Origin: a candidate division WOR-1 bacterium RIFOXYB2_FULL_46_45
GTDB lineage: Bacteria > Margulisbacteria > WOR-1 > XYC2-FULL-46-14
DNA length: 64,000 nt
Assembly: GCA_001771585.1 (NCBI GenBank)
Contig: MEUE01000001.1
Coordinates: forward strand, 412,744 to 476,743
Direction of reading: 5' to 3'
Position 1 is the stretch's first letter, and every line of letters begins with the position of its first letter. Under the pieces are notes generated by a model that saw only the letters and a list, made by a program, of their open reading frames with translations, was not told the origin of the DNA and ran no database searches. The position numbers and the translations under genes are program-made. Shown here piece by piece: positions 40,739 to 49,500 of the stretch.

Positions 40739-41810
40739 TAAAATACTCCTTGATTCCGTCTGAAACCGCCGCCGCGACTTTTTTCAAGAACCGGTCGCTC
40801 GCCGCGAGATTCGCCTCTTCCGGGTTAGTGAGATAGCACGGCTCAACGATCACCGCCGGCATCAGCGCATGGTGTACCGTATAAAGTTTTGCACGGCGCA
40901 CCCCGTTGTCCCGCCTCCCCAGTTTTTCTCGCAGGTTTTTATGCATAATTTCAGCCAATTTTAAGCTTCTGGCCGTATAGTAGTAGGTCTCGGTCCCGTT
41001 CATCCTGGAATTATAGGTGGCATTATAGTGCAAGCCGACATAAATATCGGCATCGATGCGGTTGGTAAAAGCGGTCACCTCGGCAAGGTCGATCTTAACA
41101 TTCTTTTTTCTGGTCAAATAAACCGTCGCACCCTGCTGTTTTAAAAACTCAACCAGATAATTCGCGGTCTTAAGCGTCAGATTCTTTTCGACCAGTCCCC
41201 CTATTCCAAAAGCTCCGGGATCGGCTCCGCCATGCCCCGGGTCGATGACTATGATCTTGCCTTTAAGGACTTTTGAGTACGGGCGGGTCTGTGACCCGCC
41301 CCTACCATTATCACTCTCCACTTCTTCCCTCACCACCACCCTCTCCACCCTCACAATCTGGGGGGCTACTTTCTTAACCTCCATAACGGGAGCAACCGGA
41401 TCGGCTGCCGGCTCTTCCTGTAAATTATGGACATAAGGCCGGCTCTTGTCCCTGACCTCTATCACAACCTTATTCTGCCCGAAGATCGAGGCCTCTTCAT
41501 AATCGACCGAATAAGCAAGATCAAAAACAATGCGGGTTGAACTTCCGGTCCTGACTTTTGTAATCCTTTTGCTTTTAATTTTCGGAAAGGTTTTGGTTTT
41601 GATCTTAATCCCCGTCAAGTCAACAACCAGCCGGGAGGGATTATCAAGGAGCATCACTTTTGGCTTGATGTATTCCGAAGTGTTGATAGTAACGGTATCG
41701 TAGTATTTATGACAATCGATCTCAATGCCGGCCAGCTCGGCGCTCCTGCCGACCTGCGCGAGTAAGATAAATAAAACAATGCTACTTAATAAGTTTAAGA
41801 AGTATTTCAC
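40701..41810 (-). CDS. N-acetylmuramoyl-L-alanine amidase with AMIN-like N-domain
   Basis: IVIDPGHGGADPGAFG; LTRKKNVKIDLAEVTAFTNRIDADIYVGLHYNA; PAVIVEPCYLTNPEE. Confidence 0.92.
   Translation of the reverse strand: MKYFLNLLSSIVLFILLAQVGRSAELAGIEIDCHKYYDTVTINTSEYIKPKVMLLDNPSRLVVDLTGIKIKTKTFPKIKSKRITKVRTGSSTRIVFDLAYSVDYEEASIFGQNKVVIEVRDKSRPYVHNLQEEPAADPVAPVMEVKKVAPQIVRVERVVVREEVESDNGRGGSQTRPYSKVLKGKIIVIDPGHGGADPGAFGIGGLVEKNLTLKTANYLVEFLKQQGATVYLTRKKNVKIDLAEVTAFTNRIDADIYVGLHYNATYNSRMNGTETYYYTARSLKLAEIMHKNLREKLGRRDNGVRRAKLYTVHHALMPAVIVEPCYLTNPEEANLAASDRFLKKVAAAVSDGIKEYFNGGNRKDTKVKH
41281..41301. repeat. In-frame GC-rich palindrome in amidase linker
   Basis: gggcgggtc-tgt-gacccgccc, 9-bp perfect arms; encodes GRGGSQTRPYS. 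Confidence 0.85.
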
Positions 41811-43104
41811 GTTGGTTTAAGGCGGGATCATCGATCACTTTTTCCAGCAGAGAATTCAAGGTCTCTCCAACTTTAGGGCTCGGCCCGATTTGTAAAATTT
41901 GCATGACATCCTGGCCGTTCACCGCCAGATCGGAAACTTTAAGGGCATTTTCATCGGCAACAATCTTGTCAATCCGTTTTTTTAGTTCCAAAAGATAGCC
42001 CGAATCGATCTCCCGCTCCATCGCGGAGGTATCCGCGATACGCAGGGCAAAAAGGTCAAGAAGGTTTTCCATCCCCACCCGATTTATAAACCGCCGCACC
42101 GCCGCATCTGTCCAACTGCTTTCGTAGTTGAACATATGGTTTTTTATAAGATTTATTACCTTATTCGTAAGCTCATTTCCAAACTTCAACCGCTTAAGGA
42201 TAGCGTAAGCGATCTCTCCTCCCTTCTGGTCGTGGCCGTAAAAATGGTCGCCGTCTTTGCACTCCGGTTTTGAGATATCGTGGAGAAGGGCCGCCAGCCG
42301 GACTGCCGGACGATCCTTTGGCGCCGCGTCGCAGGCATAAAGAGAGTGATAAAAAACGTCATACTTGTGGAACTCGCGCGGCTGTTTGACTCCAACCGCC
42401 AAGACCAGCTCGGGGATAAAAAGATTAAGCAGGCCGGTCTTCAACATATAATCGAAACAGATTGAAGGATAGTCGGCTTTGGTTAAAACCTTGATGATCT
42501 CATCGTGGATCCGCTCCCGCGCCACCTTTTGTACCACGTTCAGCGATTGTTTAACTGCCGAAAGGGTCTTTTTTTCGATCTTAAAGTTGAGCTGGGCGGC
42601 AAAGCGGCAGGCGCGGACGGTCCGCAGGCCGTCCTCAAAAAAGCGCGCCAGCGGGTCTCCCACCGTCCTTATGATTTTTTTCTTGAGATCTTTTTGGCCG
42701 TTATATTCGTCAACCAATTCCCCTTTGACCGGGTCAAACGCCATGGCGTTGACGGTAAAATCGCGGCGGCTCAAATCTTCGTGCAGTTCTTTCGAAAAGT
42801 TGACGATAGAAGGATGCCGGCCGTCCAGGTAGCGCCCTTCGGTTCGAAAGGTGGTCACTTCGTATTTTCCGTCTTCCAAAATAATCAGCTGGGTGCCAAA
42901 TTCAAGTCCGGTCGGGACGACTTTTTGGAAACTCTGCGCCACCTCTTCGGGCCTGGCATCGGTTGTGAGGTCCCATTCGTCCGGACATTTTCCCATGAGG
43001 AGATCGCGGACCGAGCCGCCAACCAGATAGCATTTAAATCCCCGGTCCTGCAGTTTTTTTACGATCTCCATGGCCCCATGGGGTATTTGGAATTGTTCAA
43101 ACAT
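41782..43104 (-). CDS. CCA tRNA nucleotidyltransferase / polyA polymerase family with HD domain
   Basis: CYLVGGSVRDLLMGKCPDEWDLTTDARPEE; RRDFTVNAMAFDP; RTVRACRFAAQL; LAALLHDISKPE. Confidence 0.93.
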   Translation of the reverse strand: MFEQFQIPHGAMEIVKKLQDRGFKCYLVGGSVRDLLMGKCPDEWDLTTDARPEEVAQSFQKVVPTGLEFGTQLIILEDGKYEVTTFRTEGRYLDGRHPSIVNFSKELHEDLSRRDFTVNAMAFDPVKGELVDEYNGQKDLKKKIIRTVGDPLARFFEDGLRTVRACRFAAQLNFKIEKKTLSAVKQSLNVVQKVARERIHDEIIKVLTKADYPSICFDYMLKTGLLNLFIPELVLAVGVKQPREFHKYDVFYHSLYACDAAPKDRPAVRLAALLHDISKPECKDGDHFYGHDQKGGEIAYAILKRLKFGNELTNKVINLIKNHMFNYESSWTDAAVRRFINRVGMENLLDLFALRIADTSAMEREIDSGYLLELKKRIDKIVADENALKVSDLAVNGQDVMQILQIGPSPKVGETLNSLLEKVIDDPALNQREILLKLIK

Positions 43105-43148
43105 ATGTCGATAGTTTACCTTAAATATTTCTGTGCTACAATAGCCGC

Positions 43149-44162
43149 ATGAAGCGCTTCCTCTTCTCCTTTTTGGCCCTGGTTATCCTTTTCTCTCTTT
43201 CGGCTTCGATCGCAAAAGAGAAACGGACCGCGGACAAAGGGCTTTACATCACCTATTGGATCAGCCAGACCCGGAACCGTTTTGATTATATAAAAAAGCA
43301 GGCCAAAGCGGCCGGGTTCAATACTTTGATAATTGATGTGAAACAAAAAATCGAAGCACCATTAATCCCCCTTGTGAAAAGCCGGTCGCTAAATGACAGA
43401 TACGAAGTACAGGCGGATCCGTGGCTTACTCAATTGGTAAAGGAACTGCATGAGGAAGGTTTTATTGTTTCCGGTAGAATTGTGGTTTTCAAAGACGACC
43501 ATCTGGCGATCGCGCGGCCGGACCTGGCGATCACCGGCTACCGGGACCGTAAAGGTGGCCGCTGGGTTTCTCCTCATCTCAAAGAGGTCCGGTTATATAA
43601 TGCCTTGATCGCGGAGATCGCGGCCAAATCGGGGATCGATGAAGTCCAATTTGATTATATCCGCTTTCCGGCAGAGGGAGCGATCCCAACCGACCGAAGG
43701 TCAAAGGTTGACGCCATTAACCAGTTTTTGAAAGAGGCAAAAGAACGGCTGCAAAAATACGATGTTTCGATCGCGGTTGATATTTTCGGAGTGACCGCCT
43801 GGCAGAGCGACTTTGACATCAAGACACTTGGTCAAAGCATTGAAGCGATGGCGGAATATATTGATGTCTTATGCCCAATGCTCTACCCTTCGCATTTCCA
43901 CAACGGCTATGATGGTTTTGCGAATCCGGGAGACCACCCGTATTATTTTATTAACAGCGGAGTCGCAAAATCGCTTGAGTTGATCGGTGATAAGAAGGTT
44001 AAACTGGTCCCGTGGCTCCAGGGCTTCGCGCTGGGGACCAACAACTTCGGCAAGAATTATATCCAACAGCAGATCAATGCCTGCACCGATGAAGGAGTTT
44101 CCAGTTTTCTAATCTGGAACGCGGGGAATAGATACGATAGTTTGCCGGTAAAAAACAACTAG
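43149..44162 (+). CDS. Putative glycoside hydrolase (DUF4015-like TIM barrel)
   Basis: Signal-like N-terminus; KGLYITYWISQTRNRFDYIKKQAKAAGFNTLIIDVKQK; VQFDYIRFPAEG; DVLCPMLYPSHF. Confidence 0.8.
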   Translation: MKRFLFSFLALVILFSLSASIAKEKRTADKGLYITYWISQTRNRFDYIKKQAKAAGFNTLIIDVKQKIEAPLIPLVKSRSLNDRYEVQADPWLTQLVKELHEEGFIVSGRIVVFKDDHLAIARPDLAITGYRDRKGGRWVSPHLKEVRLYNALIAEIAAKSGIDEVQFDYIRFPAEGAIPTDRRSKVDAINQFLKEAKERLQKYDVSIAVDIFGVTAWQSDFDIKTLGQSIEAMAEYIDVLCPMLYPSHFHNGYDGFANPGDHPYYFINSGVAKSLELIGDKKVKLVPWLQGFALGTNNFGKNYIQQQINACTDEGVSSFLIWNAGNRYDSLPVKNN

Positions 44163-45541
44163 GCTGCCACCGCCATTCCCCCAAAAACTCGCTTCGGCCT
44201 ATTTAATGCGATCAAATGCAATTGATAATATTTCATCGCCAAATCTTTTAATGTAAATATTTCGTCGCATTCATATCCGCCTTTCCGGCAATATGCTCGT
44301 GCCACTTCCAATTCTTGCTCAATCGTTTTTTCGGCATCCGGCAACAGCGCCCGAATTATTTTTTTACAGCTTTCTGCCCGTCTTTCTCTCGGGATAATCC
44401 CAATAAAATCATCCAATATCAGAGCGGGAACAAGCCCTTTGCCAATCAGCTCGGTTAAATTAGCCCTCAACTGTTCGCGAAGATATTTGGTAATTTCAAC
44501 ACTAATGTCTGTCGGCGTTAATATACTTCCCGTATCCTGATTTTTTGCGGATCCCCCTGCCACATTACGACCGCCCCAGCTGTCCTGATCCAAAAGAATA
44601 GGCAGCCTCCACTCTCTCCTTTTTTTGTTTTCTGCGATTCGAAGATTTACCCATAGTCCTGTCAAATCAAAATCGGCCATGGTGGGGTTTTGCCCTACAA
44701 CATATGTATTTCTTCCTTCTTGTGACGAAACAATACGGATCGTCAAAGCATGCCGATCGGCCTGATAAATAACAACCGGCGGAAGAGAAGCGTCCGTTAC
44801 CAAAGAGACCTCTTCCCCTGTCCAATAAGGAATAATAGTTCCCTTACTGATTGCCAGCTCTCTTGCCGCCTTTAATTTTGCCAATTCCCCTTCATATAAA
44901 TCGGAAAAACCCTCAATATTATTAAGCATCAGGGGAATGGCATCTAGAACATCATTAAAAAGCTTCTGCTGATCCAACGGAGAAAGCTTAAAAAATGGCA
45001 GATGAAAACTGTTCTTCCCGAATATCATGGCATTAATGGTTAGTGCCAATTTCATCGCATCGTCTCCGACCTCTTCAATATAATCGCCGTAACGGGACGC
45101 CGCGGACAGAAGTTTTTTATCGGTATCGGTTAAATTAAATTCTAATTTGGGAGAAAGAGCAACAAAAGTGGAGCAGACGCTGTCTAAATCAATATGATCG
45201 ACAATAACGGCATAATCGCCTGTAAATTCGGAACGTCTTGTTTCATAAGCATGTATCGCGACTTCGGTTGCCGTCTTACCCGGATTTGCCCCGTCATGAT
45301 GGTCGAAATTGCCAACTAAAAGAGAACTAATATCCCCCACGCCCGCATCTGATAATGCCTGTCTTGACCTGCCCAAAGCAAAATCAACGGTAATAACTCT
45401 TGTGCGGCTACAAACCAGAGAAGAAATTGTCTGCACCAATTCCTTCTGGCCAACCAATGGACTTGCCAATGTTACCCCTTTTATTGCCGGCATAATTCTG
45501 GAAACAGAAACCGAAGCGGGACCCCCAATTCTTCCAACCAT
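44159..45541 (-). CDS. DHH-like phosphoesterase domain protein
   Basis: LLVGNFDHHDGANPGKTATEVAIHAYE (DHH) and VIVDHIDLDSVCSTF (DHxDxDS). Confidence 0.65.
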   Translation of the reverse strand: MVGRIGGPASVSVSRIMPAIKGVTLASPLVGQKELVQTISSLVCSRTRVITVDFALGRSRQALSDAGVGDISSLLVGNFDHHDGANPGKTATEVAIHAYETRRSEFTGDYAVIVDHIDLDSVCSTFVALSPKLEFNLTDTDKKLLSAASRYGDYIEEVGDDAMKLALTINAMIFGKNSFHLPFFKLSPLDQQKLFNDVLDAIPLMLNNIEGFSDLYEGELAKLKAARELAISKGTIIPYWTGEEVSLVTDASLPPVVIYQADRHALTIRIVSSQEGRNTYVVGQNPTMADFDLTGLWVNLRIAENKKRREWRLPILLDQDSWGGRNVAGGSAKNQDTGSILTPTDISVEITKYLREQLRANLTELIGKGLVPALILDDFIGIIPRERRAESCKKIIRALLPDAEKTIEQELEVARAYCRKGGYECDEIFTLKDLAMKYYQLHLIALNRPKRVFGGMAVAA

Positions 45542-45595
45542 TTTGTTTTCTCCTGTTTAATGTTTTTTTACAATTCTCTCAGCCTAACCAATGAC

Positions 45596-46735
45596 CTACC
45601 TCCCCACCGCAAGTGGCGAAGAGATTTTTTTTCTTTTAGCAAATTCCTTTGCGGAATCCGTACATAGATAATTAATATCTACCTCGTCTTGCAACCGTAT
45701 TAATTGCAACCTGTCGGCATCCCATAACACAGCAATTAATTCTTTTATTAGTCCCCATCCCCCTACCTCGGAATAATTCTCAATAATCGGAAACCCGCCA
45801 TTGGGAGCCTTTCTGTCCGCATGATGCAAAACGGCAAACTCAATTGTTTTGACTTCTATTTCCGTTAGATTAAATCTATTAACGATTGATTTACCCAGTT
45901 CAGCAGAGCGTCTGGCGTGTTCGGGGTCGGATCCGTCTGATTCTCTCCCGAGGTCATGAATGAAAGCCGCAATGATTGCAGCCTTTTTGTGTTCCGGGCA
46001 CTCAATTTGAGCAAGTTCCGCCGCAAGGTTTACAACTTCCAAAGTATGCCCCCATGGATGATTTCTTGCGCTAGGTAATTTATAAATAGAGAAGCTTTCT
46101 TTCCTTAATTCAATTTCCCATTCTTCAATCTCCCGATAATCCAGGTCCAACTTTACCGGATTTTCGGCAATAAACATTTGTGAACCAGCGGGGATTACAA
46201 CCTCCGGAAAGACAAAAGGCCGGCTCAGTCTGGTAGCCAACTTTTCATTATATTCCATCAATGTAAGCGCGGTCATAAAATACTGCTCCGCTAATGGCTC
46301 TCTCCCGTTATTCACCGCTTTTTGCGCTTCATCATAAGCAAGCGCCTCCGCCGCATAGTTTGGCTCTTCTCCCCATGCACAATTCCCTCTTGCTCCAGAG
46401 TGTCTCATTAAAAAAGCAGTCAGATCCGGTACACGACCGGCTCTGTCAACAAACAGAGCATCCGCAACAAATGTTTTATTGGGATCAACAAACAACAAAA
46501 CAGCAACCTCTCCCTGATGCATTGTTCCAATCCTGCTCCGGTCAATTGACGCAAGATCGGGATAAGCATAAATACTGCCGGAACGGGAAAATGATCTCCA
46601 CCACAGCGACATCAAAGCATCAAATTTCAAAAAAAGGGTCTTGGGCCTGGTTCCGCCCGTAAGGAGGGCAGGATTTTGACAAGCTAACGCAGCTCCATCT
46701 TCTGTTGTTAGGTGAACAACCGGAACCATCTTCAT
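45596..46735 (-). CDS. HD-domain phosphohydrolase-like protein
   Basis: HPWGHTLEVVNLAAELA...AAIIAAFIHDLGRESDG...EFAVLHHADRK...VLWDADRLQLI. Confidence 0.75.
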   Translation of the reverse strand: MKMVPVVHLTTEDGAALACQNPALLTGGTRPKTLFLKFDALMSLWWRSFSRSGSIYAYPDLASIDRSRIGTMHQGEVAVLLFVDPNKTFVADALFVDRAGRVPDLTAFLMRHSGARGNCAWGEEPNYAAEALAYDEAQKAVNNGREPLAEQYFMTALTLMEYNEKLATRLSRPFVFPEVVIPAGSQMFIAENPVKLDLDYREIEEWEIELRKESFSIYKLPSARNHPWGHTLEVVNLAAELAQIECPEHKKAAIIAAFIHDLGRESDGSDPEHARRSAELGKSIVNRFNLTEIEVKTIEFAVLHHADRKAPNGGFPIIENYSEVGGWGLIKELIAVLWDADRLQLIRLQDEVDINYLCTDSAKEFAKRKKISSPLAVGR

Positions 46736-46826
46736 CTGGAATAATTTCTCGGCAGAAAAAAGCTTGGGAGCATCTGCTCCGCAGGAACGAAATCTTAATG
46801 TTTATGAAATTGATATTGCCATAATT

Positions 46827-46862
46827 CTATATATATATCGTTAAAATGAAAGCGAAATTTCA
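46827..46862 (-). promoter_or_regulatory. ECF-like promoter element, site B (upstream of HD/DHH gene pair)
   Basis: Reverse complement: TGAAATTT-cgctttcattttaa(14)-CGATATATATATAG. Confidence 0.7.
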
Positions 46863-46905
46863 TCTATGATAAAACTTTTCTAAAACCATAAACCCTTAAA
46901 TAATC

Positions 46906-46940
46906 TGAAATTTCCGCAGTTTTTTTTCGATATATATACA
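46906..46940 (+). promoter_or_regulatory. ECF-like promoter element, site D (upstream of 46994 ORF)
   Basis: TGAAATTT-ccgcagtttttttt(14)-CGATATATATACA. Confidence 0.7.
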
Positions 46941-46993
46941 GAGGAGGTTAACGACGATAGGCGGTCGACAAAAACTTATAAAGGGAGGAAAAA

Positions 46994-47428
46994 ATGCAAG
47001 CGATAAATCGATCATATCTCTCCGCAAGGGTTCATTACCAATCACGGCCCCTAAGAGAAAAGACATTGCACCTTGGACATTTAAGGGCATTGAGAATGGA
47101 TGGGAATCGGAAAATCCTGCAATCTATTCAGCCAACAAGGCGAGGATGGGATATTTTAGATAGTATGATATCAAACGCTAATCTTGGATTTGGCACCCAA
47201 ATTGACCTGGAAGAAGTTCGTATTAAAGTTTTAGAAAATGGCTTGCCTCCTCTTTTTGAGGAATTGGGCAAAATGCTCATGGCCTTAGAAGAAACCCCGA
47301 GTATGAATACCGAACCAATTATCGCCCATATGATTCATACTCAACCGGAAAGAATGGCAAGAGAACTTAAGGAATATTTAGATTTAGATATAACACAACT
47401 TACAGCAAGAAAACCTAATTGGTCTTAA
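46994..47428 (+). CDS. Uncharacterised small protein (144 aa)
   Basis: ORF with SD gggagga; downstream of promoter-like site D. Confidence 0.65.
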   Translation: MQAINRSYLSARVHYQSRPLREKTLHLGHLRALRMDGNRKILQSIQPTRRGWDILDSMISNANLGFGTQIDLEEVRIKVLENGLPPLFEELGKMLMALEETPSMNTEPIIAHMIHTQPERMARELKEYLDLDITQLTARKPNWS

Positions 47429-47430
47429 TT

Positions 47431-48060
47431 CTAAAGATATCTTAATTTCCGAAATAACCATTCACCTTGCGCCTCTTTAGAAAGACTATTCCATTCCTTG
47501 ACAAGTTTTGCTCCTCTTACAGAAGTTAAAAATAGTCTGCCTGCTGATACATATATGTGAGCTTCCGCTCCTTCTTCATGCATGCCAAAATGGATCATTT
47601 CACTTAATAAAGCGGCATAATCATCCAATGTTCTGATTTGCTCGTTCATTTCTCTTAATTTTAAGGATATTGCCGCGCTAAGATCAAGTTCTCTGGCCTG
47701 CTCCATCTGACAACATAATTCGCGTGCAAGCATGGCGCCCCACTCCATAGTGGCCCACAAATCTCTTCCAGGATTTTTAAGCAATGCTAAAGGCTGTTTT
47801 CTATCAGACGATCCTAAGTATTGGGCGATCCCATGAGCAATCCGTGGACCTTTCCCCCTTAATTCATTTATTTTATCCGCGCTCGCCCGGTATCCTCCAA
47901 TATTATATCCGGGAACGGTTATTTTGATGCCCCTCCCGACAATATCCGCCGCCTTGCCCGCAATATTTTGGATCCGAACCGGAACGTTTCTTTTTGCCCA
48001 AGCCAAAGTACAAATAGCATGATATCCCAAGTTATATTTCATCGTAGTAATTCCTGTCAT
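47431..48060 (-). CDS. Uncharacterised protein (209 aa)
   Basis: ORF with SD ggaga before ATG; downstream of promoter-like site C. Confidence 0.65.
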   Translation of the reverse strand: MTGITTMKYNLGYHAICTLAWAKRNVPVRIQNIAGKAADIVGRGIKITVPGYNIGGYRASADKINELRGKGPRIAHGIAQYLGSSDRKQPLALLKNPGRDLWATMEWGAMLARELCCQMEQARELDLSAAISLKLREMNEQIRTLDDYAALLSEMIHFGMHEEGAEAHIYVSAGRLFLTSVRGAKLVKEWNSLSKEAQGEWLFRKLRYL

Positions 48061-48093
48061 TGTTTTAATCTCCTGCTTTTAATTTGTTATGCC

Positions 48094-48129
48094 CTATATA
48101 TATATCGTTAAAATTAAATGGAAATTTCA
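48094..48129 (-). promoter_or_regulatory. ECF-like promoter element, site C (upstream of 47431-48060)
   Basis: Reverse complement: TGAAATTT-ccatttaattttaa(14)-CGATATATATATAG. Confidence 0.7.
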
Positions 48130-48183
48130 ATAAAACACGCAAGACACGCAAGATTGTAAAAACTTATCACGATAATACTTTAT

Positions 48184-49500
48184 ATGGGAGAAGTAAATCC
48201 GGCAAAAAACGCCTGCCAGGGGGCAAAGTGCACCGTATCAAAAAAACAACTATCACACTTTTTTGATTCGATACTTTTACCGGGCCAACAGAAGAAAGAC
48301 CTTGATTACCCCCAAATAGATCAACTTTGCCAAAAACGCTACGGTAAATCATTTTATGCTTTTTGCGGAGAATCCAAAATGTTCTCCGGAATATTTAGGA
48401 ACGAATCGGAATTCAGGTCGGCCTTTGGAAAATATGTCACCAGATGGATCGCGGGAGACCTCAACAAGGCGCTGCTGTTGTTTAATTCTTTAGCGGAAGA
48501 GGACAGTTTTTTCTTGGAAAGTGATGGCTCGCTATCGATGGGAGGCTTCGGAGGAATGAATGCCCCTCATCAAGCGGTACTTGGTTTATTCAACCGTTTT
48601 TTTCAAGGCTGTTCCGTTGATTCTTCAGGCGGACTGCATGGGACCGCAAAAATAAAAGTTGACTGCGGATCAAATGAAAACAAAATCGAGGTTACAATTG
48701 ATTTTGATAAAGGAACTATTTCCCCCCCCTTAAACCTTGTTTCTCCGCAATTCAAGAAAAACGGACGGCCAGTAGGAGGGCCGATCTCGTTCTCCGATCT
48801 CATGAAGTTTTTTGAGGTTTACCTTAAAAAAGACGAAAAAGGAGAAGCCCTTTTCATAAAAACCGCATCCGGTGAATTTGCCGTAAATCCCAAAAGGGCG
48901 GAAGAATCGGCAATGAATGTATTTATGTTTTCTCTTGATATTGATACTATTAAACATGAGTTTTTTCACGCCTTGTACGACAACAACTCCGAATATAAAG
49001 AAAAAGTGCTGGCTTTGGTTAGAAAATCTTCCCAAGAACAGCGCGAAGCGGCTGTATTGGCCGCGGCCTGCGCCTACGACGTTTTTGATCCCGATGCGCC
49101 GGCAGTAACAAGAGATATCGTCATCGATGAAATGTATAATGCATATTCTATTGAAGAAAGATTTAACTTCCTGTCAATGCGGGGCGATCCGATGGTATTT
49201 AATGCCGAAAGATTCTGCGCAAAATATAGCCTGAAGGAAACCATTCTAAAGGGATACCGAAGCATTGACGAGCTTCCAATTTCATCCGGAGAAAAATTAG
49301 AGCTCAGAAAAATCCTCTCTAGGCAAAACTTCGCGAAAGTTACAGAAGAAAAACTTCTATTGGACTTTCCTGGCACCGTACTCTCTGCCATTACCGACAT
49401 GTCATCACTGCGCAATCTGTTAATGAAAAATGAACCGGAATTTTACCAAAAGGCGGTTTCCGCCCGAAAACAGCTGGTTGATTGGGCGGACAATCCTTAA
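48184..49500 (+). CDS. Uncharacterised protein with HExxH (HEFFH) zinc-protease-like motif
   Basis: DTIKHEFFHALYDNN; otherwise unrecognised. Confidence 0.6.
   Translation: MGEVNPAKNACQGAKCTVSKKQLSHFFDSILLPGQQKKDLDYPQIDQLCQKRYGKSFYAFCGESKMFSGIFRNESEFRSAFGKYVTRWIAGDLNKALLLFNSLAEEDSFFLESDGSLSMGGFGGMNAPHQAVLGLFNRFFQGCSVDSSGGLHGTAKIKVDCGSNENKIEVTIDFDKGTISPPLNLVSPQFKKNGRPVGGPISFSDLMKFFEVYLKKDEKGEALFIKTASGEFAVNPKRAEESAMNVFMFSLDIDTIKHEFFHALYDNNSEYKEKVLALVRKSSQEQREAAVLAAACAYDVFDPDAPAVTRDIVIDEMYNAYSIEERFNFLSMRGDPMVFNAERFCAKYSLKETILKGYRSIDELPISSGEKLELRKILSRQNFAKVTEEKLLLDFPGTVLSAITDMSSLRNLLMKNEPEFYQKAVSARKQLVDWADNP

Noticed and set aside
42505-43152. 215-aa + strand ORF
   Set aside because: Antisense to the CCA tRNA nucleotidyltransferase gene.
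45541-45600. Possible extra copy of the promoter element before the DHH-like gene
   Set aside because: gagaattgtaaaaaaacattaaacagg lacks a convincing -10 box at the right spacing; the gene is more likely cotranscribed with the HD gene.
46830-46840. TATATATATA tracts as simple microsatellites
   Set aside because: They occur at a fixed 14-nt distance from TGAAATTT at several gene starts, so are better explained as the -10 part of a promoter element.
48137-48155. acacgcaag tandem pair, with a similar acgcaaga string near 50750
   Set aside because: Too short and too few copies to support a feature.
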